A stretch of DNA of 64,000 nucleotides from an uncultured cyanobacterium (GTDB lineage: Bacteria; Cyanobacteriota; Cyanobacteriia; Cyanobacteriales; Nostocaceae). The notes under the pieces are model-generated. The model worked only from the letters and a program-made list of their open reading frames with translations, was not told the origin of the DNA and searched no databases. Below are positions 33,946-42,790 of this stretch, one piece after another. A program made the position numbers and the translations under genes. Numbering within the stretch: the stretch's first letter is position 1; each line of letters begins with the position of its first letter. The stretch covers positions 1-64,000 of the forward strand of contig CAINGU010000043.1 of assembly GCA_903848645.1 (NCBI GenBank), given 5' to 3'.

Positions 33946-34461
33946 ATGATAAATCCAGGCTTTCAGTACCCGATATTTGGCCCTGAAATACAGTGTCCTC
34001 ACTGTCGCCAAACTATTTCGGCTTTAACATTGACGGATACTTATTTGTGTCCCCGTCATGGCGCATTTGAAGCTGAACCCAAAACTGGGGAGTTAGTCCA
34101 TTTACAGTCTGGTCGTCACTGGCGCAGATGGGATGGTGAATGGTATCGTCAACATACTCATCCTGATGGGATTCGGTTTGAAATTCACGAAGCTTTAGAC
34201 AAGCTTTATACTCAAGGTTATCGGGCTACGAGGATAATTGTTGCTAACCGTTATCAGGAGTTAATGAGTGGCTATTTGGAACGGAGTACACCTTGGCGTT
34301 CTGGACAAGGGGAAGTTGCTACGGGGGCGCGGTTATATGGTTTACCTGTAGAGTTTAGCCCTGATTCAGCCACAGAACCTTGCTGGGAAGTGATTAACTT
34401 CGATTTGGATAAAGAACCTGGTGTGCCGGTGCGTTACCCATATTTTCGGTTGTTTGAGTAG
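33946..34461 (+). CDS. Conserved cyanobacterial protein (TIGR02652-like)
   Basis: The 171-residue product (ATG at 33946; an upstream TTG/ATG extension is unlikely) begins MINPGFQYPIFGPEIQCPHC and has a CPHC...CPRHGAFE zinc-ribbon-like pair (about 17-38). It continues with RHWRRWDGEWYRQHTHPDGIRFEIHEALD, read over about 57-85. This matches my recollection of a conserved protein confined to cyanobacteria (TIGR02652), without known function. It is soluble, with no signal peptide. Heptamer repeats separate it from the following VOC gene. Confidence 0.8.
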   Translation: MINPGFQYPIFGPEIQCPHCRQTISALTLTDTYLCPRHGAFEAEPKTGELVHLQSGRHWRRWDGEWYRQHTHPDGIRFEIHEALDKLYTQGYRATRIIVANRYQELMSGYLERSTPWRSGQGEVATGARLYGLPVEFSPDSATEPCWEVINFDLDKEPGVPVRYPYFRLFE

Positions 34462-34469
34462 GTGATTGT

Positions 34470-34605
34470 TAATGGGTAATGGGTAATTGGTAATGGGTAA
34501 TTGGTAATTGGTAAAAATTTCCGCCCTGTTCCCCAATTTGGGTTTTAGGTTGTAGATTAATCCCAAATCTAAAATCCAAAATCCAAAATCCAAAATCCAA
34601 AATTC
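34470..34605. repeat. Two families of heptamer tandem repeats
   Basis: The left part (34470-34515) is tandem TAATGGG/TAATTGG. The right part (about 34562-34605) is five copies of a CCAAAAT-type heptamer. This is typical STRR sequence of heterocystous cyanobacteria. There are no coding or promoter signals besides the start of the next gene. Confidence 0.85.
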
Positions 34606-34606
34606 T

Positions 34607-35029
34607 ATGCACCATGCTTCCATTAGAACGGCAAATATCCATCTAGCGATCGCTTTTTATGAGCAGCTAGGGTTTACGGTGGGCGATCGCTTCACCACCG
34701 GTTATACTCTAGCTTGCTGGATGGAAGGTTTAGGTGGGAGAATTGAACTCATCCAAATTCCCCAACCCAAACCAGCCCCAGATGCTTTTGACGATGAACA
34801 CTATGTGGGCTACTATCATCTGTCTTTTGATGTGACTCAGATCACACCAGATTTACCCACTTGGTTAGAAAGTTTAAAAACACGGTTAGCTGCAATAGAA
34901 AATTTACCACCTCTGAAAATTCTTTTAGAACCTACACAGCAGCAAATTGGCGATAATATCTTAGAAGTCGCATTTATCGCTGATTTTGACGGTTTACCTC
35001 TGGAATTTATACGGTTTTTGCATAAATAG
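34607..35029 (+). CDS. VOC/glyoxalase-like protein
   Basis: The 140-residue product has the vicinal-oxygen-chelate fold pattern. It starts MHHASIRTANIHLAIAFYEQ with LGFTVGDRF next, and ends ILEVAFIADFDGLPLEFIRF, where the Glu of the last strand is a usual metal ligand. The first-strand His3 and YHLSFDV (about 71) fit the other ligand positions. Substrate is unknown; relatives include glyoxalase I and dioxygenases. The HIP1 octamer overlaps codons near 34643. It is transcribed alone, directly after heptamer repeats, without an evident Shine-Dalgarno sequence. Confidence 0.82.
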   Translation: MHHASIRTANIHLAIAFYEQLGFTVGDRFTTGYTLACWMEGLGGRIELIQIPQPKPAPDAFDDEHYVGYYHLSFDVTQITPDLPTWLESLKTRLAAIENLPPLKILLEPTQQQIGDNILEVAFIADFDGLPLEFIRFLHK

Positions 35030-35181
35030 GCTGTAAATTACTATTCATGCCCTTTGGCTGATATAATATTTTTCCTTTTCAGGTACATTTTTAGTTTCCA
35101 TGAGGTGCAGAAACATTTGCCCTATTTTTCTAGTCACTCAATATATGTAACTTAAATTACATATATCTATTCGCCAAAGAT

Positions 35182-38013
35182 ATGTCTTTTTTTTCGCTCG
35201 CACAACGACATCGCTTTTCTTTAGTTATCTTGAGTATCTGGATCATAGCCGCTTTTGTGTTAAATCACGATGCTGCTTTTAGTGTGGAAAAGGTAGCTTT
35301 ACCAACCCATTCCTACAACTCCAACCCAGAAAAATCGGATAAAACACTAGTCGCTAAAGAAACACCAAATCTCGCTATTACAGCAAATGTTCGGAAAACA
35401 GTTCTTGATAATGGTTTAACTGTGATCACTAAGGAGGTTCATAATGCTCCTGTGGTGACAGTGCAGGTATGGTACAAATTTGGCTCAGGTCAAGAAGCAT
35501 CTGGGGTAAGTGGTATTGCCCATCAATTAGAACACATGATGTTTAAAGGTACTAGCAATCGTCCCATTCAGTTTGGACGCTTACTTAGTGCTTTGGGCAG
35601 TGATTCTAATGCTTTTACCAGTTATGACCAAACCGCATATTACAATACTGCGGAACGGGACAAACTCACGGCTCTGTTGACGCTAGAAGCTGATAGAATG
35701 AAAAACTCGCTGATTGATCCTCAACAGTTAGCTAGTGAGAAGCGAGTGGTAATTTCTGAATTACAAGGTTATGAAAATAGCCCCGAATATCGTCTGAATC
35801 GCGCTGTGATGATGTCGGTTTTTCCTGATCATCCCTATAGATTACCGATTGGGGGGACTAAAGCTGATGTGGAGAAATTCACAGTTGAACAAGTACGAGA
35901 ATATTATCAAAAATTCTATAGTCCTGACAATGCTGTTTTGGTAATTGCGGGAGATTTTGACACCGCACCAACTTTGAAAAAGGTACAAGCTGTGTTTGGG
36001 AAAATTCCTAAACGCCAATATTCACCCCAACCTCTAATTATCTCATCCCCTGCCCCTACACCTGCACCTGGGATTAAATTACAAGAACCGGGGGGAAATC
36101 CATTACTACAACTAATTTACCCACTTCCCCAAATCAATCAACCAGATATCCCCGCGTTGGAAGTCATGGATTACATCTTAACTGCGGGTAAAAATTCTTA
36201 TTTATATCAAGAGTTAGTAGAATCGGGTTTAGCTAGTGATGTTTCGGGAAATGTGGCTAGTTTACGTGCGGGTGGTTGGTATCAAATATTAGTGACTGCT
36301 GCGGTAAATCAGGATTTAAGTAAAATTGATGCAGCGGGAATGAAAGCATTAGGGAAACTTGCTAAAATCGGTGTGACAGCGGAACAAGTAGAACGAGCAA
36401 AAACCCAATTAACAGCTTCAGTAATTTTAAATAACCGTGATATTACCAGTCAAGCCATGCAATTGGGTAATGACCAAATCACGACGGATAATTACCAATA
36501 TACAGATAGTCACTTAGCAGATATTCGTCAAGTTAAAGTGGCTGATGTGATGAATGTCATCAATAAATACTTGCAACCAACAGCAGGGACGGTAGGATTT
36601 TTTGAACCCACTCACCATACAGAAACTATCCCTAGTTTATCATCTTCATCGCCAACACCAGAAAATTTTGCTGTTGATGTGGCTGTAGTTCCAGCGGAGG
36701 TAAAGAAATATTTACCACCTGTAGATATATTACCCAAAACTGAAGAAAGACAAATTCCCCAACAGTTACAATTAGCTAATGGGTTACGCGTGTTACTGTT
36801 ACCAGACAAAACTACACCAACAGTTACCTTAACCGGATATATCAACGCGGGAACAGAATTTGAGGCAGATAATCAAGGAGGATTAGCATCTTTAGTGGCA
36901 GCAAATCTGATGAATGGCACGAAAACCAAAGATATGCGGACTATTGCCCAAGGATTAGACGCAAAAGGCGCAAATTTGGACTTTGAAGCTTCTCGTGAAG
37001 GTGTGCGGATTAAAGGTAGTAGTTTAGCGGTGGATTTACCAGTTTTGCTGGGGACATTGACGGATGTAATCAGAAATAGTACATTTCCTGAAAAAGAGTT
37101 TGCACTTTCACGTCAACAGGCTTTAACTTCCCTAGATTCAGAGTTAGATGATCCTGATAAAGTTGCAAATCGCATCTTTGTGCAGTCCATTTATCCGAAA
37201 AAACACCCATTACACACCTTCCCAACTGCGGAAAGTATTGAACAAATTCAACGTCAAGATGTGATTGCTTTTAAAGCGCAACATTATCGTCCTGATACCA
37301 CTGTTTTAGCTATTGTCGGCGATTTTGATATTACCAAAGTGCGATCGCACTTTCAAGCACAATTGGGAGATTGGCAAGTTAAAGGGCAACCACCAACGGT
37401 AAAATATCCCAATGTGGGAATGCCGAAAAATGTCATTAATGTTAATCCTGTTGTTCCTGGTAAACCCCAAGCAATAACTTATATGGGTTATACGGGAATT
37501 AATCGTCAAGATAAACGATTTTATGCGGCGATGATCTTGAATCAAATTGTCGGAGGTGATACATTATCAAGTAGACTGGGGGCAGAAGTGCGCGATCGCC
37601 AAGGTTTAACCTACGGAATTTATAGCAATTTCATCACAGGTAAGAATGTCGGCACATTTCTCATTGAAATGCAAACCAGTCCAGAAGATGCACGCAAAGC
37701 GATTTCCAGTACCCGCAACCTCCTGAAACAAGTTCATCAACAAGGTGTGACAGCACAGGAAGTAGAAACAGCTAAACGCAATTTAATCAGTAATTATAAT
37801 ATTTCTTTGGCCAATCCTGAACAGTTAAGCCGCTTAATGGTAATGAATGAGGTTTATGGCTTAAATCAGGGAGAATTGCGCTCATTTATTAGCAAAATAG
37901 AGCAAGTCAACCTCAATCAAGTTAATCAAGCTGCCCGTGAGTTACTTCATCCTGATAAAATTGTTGTTGTCACCGCAGGTCCACAAATTCTGGCACATAA
38001 AAAGAGTAAATGA
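35182..38013 (+). CDS. M16 family zinc metallopeptidase, two-unit, exported
   Basis: The 943-residue product has an N-terminal hydrophobic signal (about 10-27). The first M16 unit (about 70-500) holds the inverted zinc motif HQLEH (His114, Glu117, His118) with the distal Glu in VISELQGYENSP (near 195). The second unit (about 525-930) has the same fold pattern but no HxxEH and ends with the RxxY-type region DRQGLTYGIYSNF (near 810). This active-plus-inactive pairing is normal for M16 chambers. It probably degrades peptides in the periplasm or thylakoid lumen. It is transcribed alone. Confidence 0.9.
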   Translation: MSFFSLAQRHRFSLVILSIWIIAAFVLNHDAAFSVEKVALPTHSYNSNPEKSDKTLVAKETPNLAITANVRKTVLDNGLTVITKEVHNAPVVTVQVWYKFGSGQEASGVSGIAHQLEHMMFKGTSNRPIQFGRLLSALGSDSNAFTSYDQTAYYNTAERDKLTALLTLEADRMKNSLIDPQQLASEKRVVISELQGYENSPEYRLNRAVMMSVFPDHPYRLPIGGTKADVEKFTVEQVREYYQKFYSPDNAVLVIAGDFDTAPTLKKVQAVFGKIPKRQYSPQPLIISSPAPTPAPGIKLQEPGGNPLLQLIYPLPQINQPDIPALEVMDYILTAGKNSYLYQELVESGLASDVSGNVASLRAGGWYQILVTAAVNQDLSKIDAAGMKALGKLAKIGVTAEQVERAKTQLTASVILNNRDITSQAMQLGNDQITTDNYQYTDSHLADIRQVKVADVMNVINKYLQPTAGTVGFFEPTHHTETIPSLSSSSPTPENFAVDVAVVPAEVKKYLPPVDILPKTEERQIPQQLQLANGLRVLLLPDKTTPTVTLTGYINAGTEFEADNQGGLASLVAANLMNGTKTKDMRTIAQGLDAKGANLDFEASREGVRIKGSSLAVDLPVLLGTLTDVIRNSTFPEKEFALSRQQALTSLDSELDDPDKVANRIFVQSIYPKKHPLHTFPTAESIEQIQRQDVIAFKAQHYRPDTTVLAIVGDFDITKVRSHFQAQLGDWQVKGQPPTVKYPNVGMPKNVINVNPVVPGKPQAITYMGYTGINRQDKRFYAAMILNQIVGGDTLSSRLGAEVRDRQGLTYGIYSNFITGKNVGTFLIEMQTSPEDARKAISSTRNLLKQVHQQGVTAQEVETAKRNLISNYNISLANPEQLSRLMVMNEVYGLNQGELRSFISKIEQVNLNQVNQAARELLHPDKIVVVTAGPQILAHKKSK

Positions 38014-38068
38014 ATGTGCTTCATAGATATGTCCATTTTTCGTAGGTTGGGTTAAGCGACAGCGTATA

Positions 38069-38192
38069 GGTGTCAACTTAACGTAAAACCCATAGCCAGA
38101 CTGGGAATTCATTCCCAGTCTAATAGGAAAAGTTGTCTTTTGATGACTAAGAATTGTCTAAATCCTCAGTTTACTTTAGTAAACTTTAGCTA
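38069..38192. mobile_element. Right-truncated copy of MITE-like family A
   Basis: It begins GGTGTCAACTTAACGTAAAA like the copy at 4422, followed by CTGGGAATTCATTCCCAG and TCTAATAG, then diverges and stops at AGCTAT. The right terminal repeat is missing, so it is immobile. Confidence 0.75.
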
Positions 38193-38198
38193 TGAGCA

Positions 38199-38297
38199 AT
38201 GAAAGGGTTATTGGTTAAGGAACAAGGTTATTTAAAAGTCCACAACCAAATTTATGAAGCTATTTTTAATAATAGCTGGATTTCGCAACATATTTGA
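38199..38297 (+). pseudogene. C-terminal fragment of an AAA-like NTPase gene
   Basis: The 32-codon frame reads MKGLLVKEQGYLKVHNQIYE and on through AIFNNSWISQHI before a TGA. GLLVKEQGYLKVHNQIYEAIFN matches the end of the AAA-like domain common in large cyanobacterial WD40/caspase-associated NTPases. Everything upstream is replaced by a MITE remnant, and the stop lies in the insertion-sequence end. Confidence 0.55.
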
Positions 38298-38327
38298 CAC
38301 TTCCGGCTTTAAAGAGACGGGGATTCT
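38293..38327 (-). mobile_element. Solo right-end remnant of a TnpB-type insertion sequence
   Basis: The 35 bp TTTGACACTTCCGGCTTTAA...GATTCT match 5864-5898, the right end of the TnpB element, at about 27 positions, in the same orientation. No tnpB sequence remains next to it. Confidence 0.6.
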
Positions 38328-38368
38328 ATATTCATCTCGATACGGACATTTAATGATCATAATCAGGA

Positions 38369-38899
38369 TTAATAATGCTCGGTAAATTCTAAATTGATAC
38401 GTCTACCTTCATTCTGTAGTAATAAACTTTTCCTAGTATGATCACCATAACTATAGGTTAATTCACTATTATTAATAACTTGAAAATACTCTGATGTTGC
38501 GATGCTATCTCCCATGGTACAATCCATTGATTTTTTTCTGGTAATATTTAATTTAGAAATCTGAATACGGCTTTCATCTGGTATTGGACTTGGTATTGTC
38601 TTGTAAGTACCAGTGTACGAAGCGCATGATGTACTACCTGCCACCTGACCTTTTTTTCCATTAAAATAGATACGAATCGCCCTATCGTCTATTTGAGCTT
38701 CTACATCTTTTATCATATCTTTTCGTCTATCTTCAGGGCGAAACCTAGTGTCCAAACCTCCCTTAAGCCTATAAATAAAATGATCAGCAGGCTCACCATA
38801 TCCAGGAGCATCGTCAGCAAGAGCTTTAGCAGTAAAGCCCAGCAGACAAGCAAAAGCTAGTGGTAAACAGAAGGCAGATCTAACAAAAGAACGAGTCAT
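38369..38899 (-). CDS. Secreted META/HslJ-like domain protein
   Basis: The 176-residue product has a clear signal peptide (hydrophobic 8-26, cleavage about ALADDA at 27-30). The mature part has VAGSTSCASYTGTYK (about 85-99), then IQISKLNITRKKSMDC (about 112-127) and EYFQVINNSELTYSY. This resembles the META/HslJ fold pattern of a small beta-barrel with conserved Cys residues (probably one disulfide). Family function is unclear; HslJ relates to stress resistance. It is periplasmic, transcribed alone. Assignment is tentative. Confidence 0.7.
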   Translation of the reverse strand: MTRSFVRSAFCLPLAFACLLGFTAKALADDAPGYGEPADHFIYRLKGGLDTRFRPEDRRKDMIKDVEAQIDDRAIRIYFNGKKGQVAGSTSCASYTGTYKTIPSPIPDESRIQISKLNITRKKSMDCTMGDSIATSEYFQVINNSELTYSYGDHTRKSLLLQNEGRRINLEFTEHY

Positions 38900-39305
38900 A
38901 GAGTCCTCTGAAGATTTAAATTGTTACATTTAATAGTGTATTTTAGTATATTTTGTTTTGTCAATTAAGAATTGAGTTAAATTCAGGTTAATTCAGTTAA
39001 ATTTATACATTTTCAAGCACAATTTAACAATCTAAACTCGCTTAAGCTTTTGATATATAGTCCTCTAGTTTTAGGGACTTCCAATGAAAAAAATACTCAA
39101 AAGTTTCTTGTGGTGCGGGCATCTTGCCCGCGATATATACCAATCTGTAAATTATATCGGCGATTATTCGATTATTCTATATCCAGAAATAGCGGAAAGT
39201 TTCTGAAGTCGCAAAAATAAGTTAACTTAAATATAGATATTCTTCGTAATAAATCTCAACAACTTCACACTTAATCGCTAAAAGCACCGGTAATTCCTAA
39301 AGTTC
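38900..39305. other. AT-rich intergenic gap with a GCGGGC palindrome
   Basis: This 406-bp gap between the divergent META-like gene and map holds the short palindrome GCGGGCATCTTGCCCGC (39115-39131). It sits in the context TGTGGTGCGGGCATCTTGCC, repeated at 63528-63549. The rest is AT-rich with no readable gene. Promoters of both flanking genes should lie here. Confidence 0.6.
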
Positions 39306-40136
39306 ATGATGAATATTTTCACCAACCTGCTTTCTCAACCAGCCCAGCCAAAACCTGAAAAACGACAACGCCGAGGGATTGAAATTAAATCAACCCGTGA
39401 AATTGAAATTATGCGCCAATCAGCGAAGATTGTAGCAACTGTTCTCAAGGAAATTTCTGAGCTAGTTCAGCCCGGAATGACCACGGCCGATTTAGATGCT
39501 TATGCGGAAAAACGCATCCGTGAAATGGATGCAACTCCTAGTTTTAAAGGATATCACGGTTTTCCAGCTTCCATCTGCTCTAGTATTAATAATGAAGTTG
39601 TCCATGGAATTCCTAGCCCTAAAAAGGTAATTCGCACAGGAGATGTATTAAAAGTTGATACAGGTGCTTATTATCAAGGGTTTCACGGTGATTCCTGCAT
39701 TACTATCGCTGTGGGTAATGTGACGAGTGAAGCCGCGAGACTGATTAAAATAGCCGAAGAATCTTTATATAAAGGGATTGAACAGGTAAAAGCTGGTGTA
39801 CATCTAAAAGAGATTGCAGGTGCAATTGAAGATCATGTAAAAGCCAATGGTTTTACAGTGGTGGAACAATTTACTGGTCATGGTGTAGGTAGAAATTTAC
39901 ACGAAGAACCAGCGGTTTTTAACTATCGGACTCGTGAAATACCCAATGTGAAATTACGCTCAGGGATGACTTTAGCAATTGAACCAATTTTAAATGCTGG
40001 TTCTAAAAATACGAGAATTTTAGCTGATAGATGGACTGCGGTAACTGTTGATAATGCTTTATCTGCTCAGTTTGAACATACTGTATTAGTGACAGATAGT
40101 GGTTATGAAATTTTGACTGATAGAAATCATCTTTAA
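39306..40136 (+). CDS. map: Methionine aminopeptidase, type I
   Basis: Map removes the initiator methionine from nascent proteins. The 276-residue product has the pita-bread metal ligands: Asp in [16 protein letters not shown] (two Asp, about 116-128), His in [12 protein letters not shown] (about 191), Glu in LAIEPILN (about 226) and Glu in [11 protein letters not shown] (about 257). The N-terminal 25 residues ([14 protein letters not shown]) are a linker, not the zinc-finger of other types. Cyanobacteria usually have several map genes. The start is probably 39306 or the next ATG (39309). It is transcribed alone. Confidence 0.95.
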   Translation: MMNIFTNLLSQPAQPKPEKRQRRGIEIKSTREIEIMRQSAKIVATVLKEISELVQPGMTTADLDAYAEKRIREMDATPSFKGYHGFPASICSSINNEVVHGIPSPKKVIRTGDVLKVDTGAYYQGFHGDSCITIAVGNVTSEAARLIKIAEESLYKGIEQVKAGVHLKEIAGAIEDHVKANGFTVVEQFTGHGVGRNLHEEPAVFNYRTREIPNVKLRSGMTLAIEPILNAGSKNTRILADRWTAVTVDNALSAQFEHTVLVTDSGYEILTDRNHL

Positions 40137-40201
40137 CTATGATTCTTTTGATTTAGATGATTTATATGACAACTGACAACTGACAACTAACAACTGACTA
40201 A

Positions 40202-40762
40202 TTACATTGTTAGTTCCCACCAAGTTTTTTGACCAACCAGACCATCTGTTGATAGACTCCGACGATTTTGAAAGGCTTTGACAGCAGTTTCGGTAATTGG
40301 TCCAAAAACGCCATCAACAGGTATTCCATAACCATTAGCAACTAAAAGTTTTTGTAAAACTCTCACAGATATACCTGAACTACCAAAACTAATTATCGGC
40401 ATAGGTTTGTTCTGGTTTCTGGGATATCTTGTTGGTAATTGAACACCTTTTTTATTTGTGATAGGGATATTCCCAGCATCAGCTAATTCAAAAGAACTGA
40501 CTGACATTTCTTTTTGTCTAATTTTCTTAAATATTTCATGTCGTCGGAATGAAAGAATTGAAAGATGAGTTGGGGAAGTTTCATTAATTTGGATAAATTC
40601 TGGTGGTGTAATTTGAGTCGAGGCAATTAACTTATTTGATTGATAATTTGTTGACTGTACACCATTTTCCAGGTGAAACAAAGTTTGGTTTAATGGAAAA
40701 TGGGGTATAGTTACTGGTTTGGGATTAAATACACCTATCATCAACAGTCCAATTTCATTCAT
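40202..40762 (-). CDS. Peptidoglycan-binding domain protein
   Basis: The 186-residue product has an unremarkable N-terminal region (about 1-120) without a clear signal peptide. Its C-terminal PG_binding_1 domain (about 125-184) shows GSSGISVRVLQKLLVANGYG, then PVDGVFGPITETAVKAFQNR and LSTDGLVGQKTWWEL. This three-helix domain binds peptidoglycan in hydrolases and envelope proteins. No catalytic domain is present. The start is not certain; the ATG at 40762 is used. It converges on map with repeats of ACAACTG units (40170-40200) between them. Confidence 0.85.
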   Translation of the reverse strand: MNEIGLLMIGVFNPKPVTIPHFPLNQTLFHLENGVQSTNYQSNKLIASTQITPPEFIQINETSPTHLSILSFRRHEIFKKIRQKEMSVSSFELADAGNIPITNKKGVQLPTRYPRNQNKPMPIISFGSSGISVRVLQKLLVANGYGIPVDGVFGPITETAVKAFQNRRSLSTDGLVGQKTWWELTM

Positions 40763-41077
40763 TGTATTTTATAGTTGTACTTACTCATAAGCAGGGGAAG
40801 ACGAAAGTAAACAGATACTGGGTTTTTTGAAAACTCAAATATAATTCCTGTATAAAATTACTATGATCAAATAGTCAAAAATAATGTAAATGTAGGAAAT
40901 ATTAAATTAAAAAACAATGATCAAGATACATTTAATTGCAATGATAAGTAAGGGTTGCTGAAAAAGTTTTTTGGTGAGGATTGGGAGTCAAGTTAGGAGG
41001 TTGGAGTCATAGCCCACGCTATCAGTAAGCCCTAAATAAAGATCCTCAGAATAAATCTATATAGGAATAATATTTGA

Positions 41078-41206
41078 TTTTTGAAATATACGTAGGGTGG
41101 GCAATGCCCACCGTAGAGGGGTTTTGGTGGGCATTGCCCACCCTACACTACTTAAAATTTTATGGCTACGCCACGCAAGCTATCAAATATCATTTATGAT
41201 TCCTAT
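41078..41206. repeat. 130-bp dispersed repeat, copy B (inverted)
   Basis: The reverse complement matches 10111-10240 almost base for base, including both GGTGGGCA-TGCCCACC palindromes and GCTTGCGTGGCGTAGCCATA. One palindrome has an A/T change at its centre, and the spacer between palindromes differs. Confidence 0.85.
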
Positions 41207-41319
41207 AGATTGATATCAAAAGGATGATCTGACTTGAGACTATAAGAATTATTAATTTTATTCATCTATCTTAAGGGAGTTCAAATTATGAAAAAAATAT
41301 TTATAGCTTAGTAGAGTAT

Positions 41320-41347
41320 AAAAAAATCCCAATTTATGAGATTGGGA
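41320..41347 (-). terminator. Rho-independent terminator of the antiporter gene
   Basis: On the minus strand the 7-bp stem TCCCAAT/ATTGGGA (41327-41347) is followed by TTTTTT, 75 bp after the stop of the Ca2+/H+ antiporter gene. Confidence 0.7.
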
Positions 41348-41421
41348 GTATCAAACCTTTAATCAATTTGTGAGGGTATTTGCCAATAAGTCAAGAAAGA
41401 TATCAGCAAGGTGCGATACAA

Positions 41422-42513
41422 TTAACCCATACCATTGCCAACTGGATGGAAGTAAAAGGCAAAACCCAAGACGGTATAAGCAGCTAGGAGTAATGTCCCT
41501 TCTAACCAATTAGATTTACCATCAGAACTAATGCTATTAGCAATGAAAACTGATACAGCCACAGCTACTAATTCAAAGGGGTTAAAATCTAAATCCATTG
41601 GTTGGCCGACTACCCAGCCAGCAATTACTAAAACTGGGGCTACAAATAGGGCAATTTGCATACTTGAACCCACAGCGACAGACATAGCTAAATCCATTTT
41701 GTTCTTCATAGCTACGGTGACTGCGGTAGCGTGTTCAGCAGCATTACCGATAATGGGGACTAAAATTACCCCTGTAAATAGTGCGCTTAAACCCAGTTTA
41801 GATGTAGCGACTTCCAAGGAATCAACTAGCAATTCTGACTCCAAGGCCACTAATAGGGTACAAACTAAAAGGACACCACTCCACAACCAGACATTTGGTT
41901 TTTCATGGGAGATTTCTTCTTCTTCTATATCTGCTACACCAACTTCATACAAATAGGCATGAGTTTTCATAGAAAATAGCAGTGTCAAGCCGTAAACCAA
42001 AATTAAGACTACAGCCACAGCTAGGGAGAGATTCTGCACGGTTTTTTCGCTAATACCTATGGAAGTATAGTTCATTGCCGTTGGTAACAAAATGGCAATT
42101 ACCGCCAAGTTCATGGAGGAAGCATTTACCCGTGCTACAACTGATTCAAAGCTTTGTTCTTTGTAACGAATTCCGCCTAAAAGCATGGATAAACCCATAA
42201 CTAGGAGTAAGTTACTGATAATTGATCCAGTAATACTGGCTTTAACGACATCAATTAAGCCTGCATTTAGGGCAACTAAGGCAATAATCAATTCTGTAGC
42301 ATTGCCAAAAGTCGCGTTTAAAAATCCGCCTATTCCTGGACCGACGACTACAGCGATTTCTTCAGTAGCTGTACCCATCCAAGCGGCTAGGGGGAGAATG
42401 GCTAATGCAGCGGTAATGAAAACTATCAAGTCTCCCCATTCTAAAAAGTGGGCTGCTAGAGATATGGGTATAAACAACAGCAGCACGCTGAAAATAATGT
42501 TCTTGATTGACAT
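41422..42513 (-). CDS. cax: Ca2+/H+ antiporter (CaCA family)
   Basis: The 363-residue product (ATG at 42513 with AAAGG seven bases upstream; a start at 42543 lacks one) has about eleven transmembrane helices and the two inverted CaCA repeats. The first contains GGFLNATFGNATELIIALVAL (split at about 66-85) and the second VPIIGNAAEHATAVTVA (about 253-269). The Glu residues of GNATE and GNAAEH bind Ca2+ in CAX exchangers. An acidic loop (IEEEEISHEKP, about 190-200) separates the halves. It exports cytosolic calcium against protons. It is transcribed alone with its own terminator. Confidence 0.94.
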   Translation of the reverse strand: MSIKNIIFSVLLLFIPISLAAHFLEWGDLIVFITAALAILPLAAWMGTATEEIAVVVGPGIGGFLNATFGNATELIIALVALNAGLIDVVKASITGSIISNLLLVMGLSMLLGGIRYKEQSFESVVARVNASSMNLAVIAILLPTAMNYTSIGISEKTVQNLSLAVAVVLILVYGLTLLFSMKTHAYLYEVGVADIEEEEISHEKPNVWLWSGVLLVCTLLVALESELLVDSLEVATSKLGLSALFTGVILVPIIGNAAEHATAVTVAMKNKMDLAMSVAVGSSMQIALFVAPVLVIAGWVVGQPMDLDFNPFELVAVAVSVFIANSISSDGKSNWLEGTLLLAAYTVLGFAFYFHPVGNGMG

Positions 42514-42592
42514 TTTTACCTTTAGTTCAGGGGATATCTGCACAATGTCTAAAAAATTATGTGCATTTTAACACCTATCATATCTGTCGGAG

Positions 42593-42625
42593 GTGGTAAT
42601 TGGTAATTGGTAATTGGTAATTGGT
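42593..42625. repeat. TAATTGG heptamer tandem repeat
   Basis: About four perfect copies of GGTAATT occur in tandem upstream of the antiporter gene, in the divergent gap with the GH57 gene. Confidence 0.85.
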
Positions 42626-42790
42626 ATTATTCCCATTCTTTCTCCTGACTCGGTGACTCCTGACTTCTATTAAAATTTAGTTTTGTTTCACAGGTGTTAT
42701 TTATCACTGATTTTGTGAGAAAAGAATGGTAGAAAAGTAGATATAGTAAGAATCTTCTGCAAAATTACACATTTATTTGGATAAAAATAT

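Larger units (their letters stand above)
38014..38368. other. Gene-free gap made of three element remnants
   Basis: This 355-bp gap holds, in order, a right-truncated copy of the first MITE-like family, a 32-codon fragment of an AAA-like NTPase and a solo right end of a TnpB-type insertion sequence. The pieces abut closely. The last 40 bp before the META-like gene stop show nothing. Confidence 0.7.
40763..41421. other. 659-bp gene-free gap with a dispersed repeat and a terminator
   Basis: The gap holds the inverted copy of the 130-bp repeat (41078-41206) and the terminator of the antiporter gene (41320-41347). The first 300 bp are AT-rich with no readable gene. A fragment GGAGTCAAGTTAGGAGGTTG (about 40985) is typical cyanobacterial repeat text. 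Confidence 0.65.

Noticed and set aside
33515-33986. Plus-strand frames across the carbonic-anhydrase-like gene and its upstream gap
   Set aside because: Antisense or repeat-derived, with no conserved pattern; the real gene begins at 33946.
34470-34605. Short regular repeats that could suggest a CRISPR array
   Set aside because: The units are 7 bp in direct tandem without unique spacers, typical of STRR sequences; no cas genes are near.
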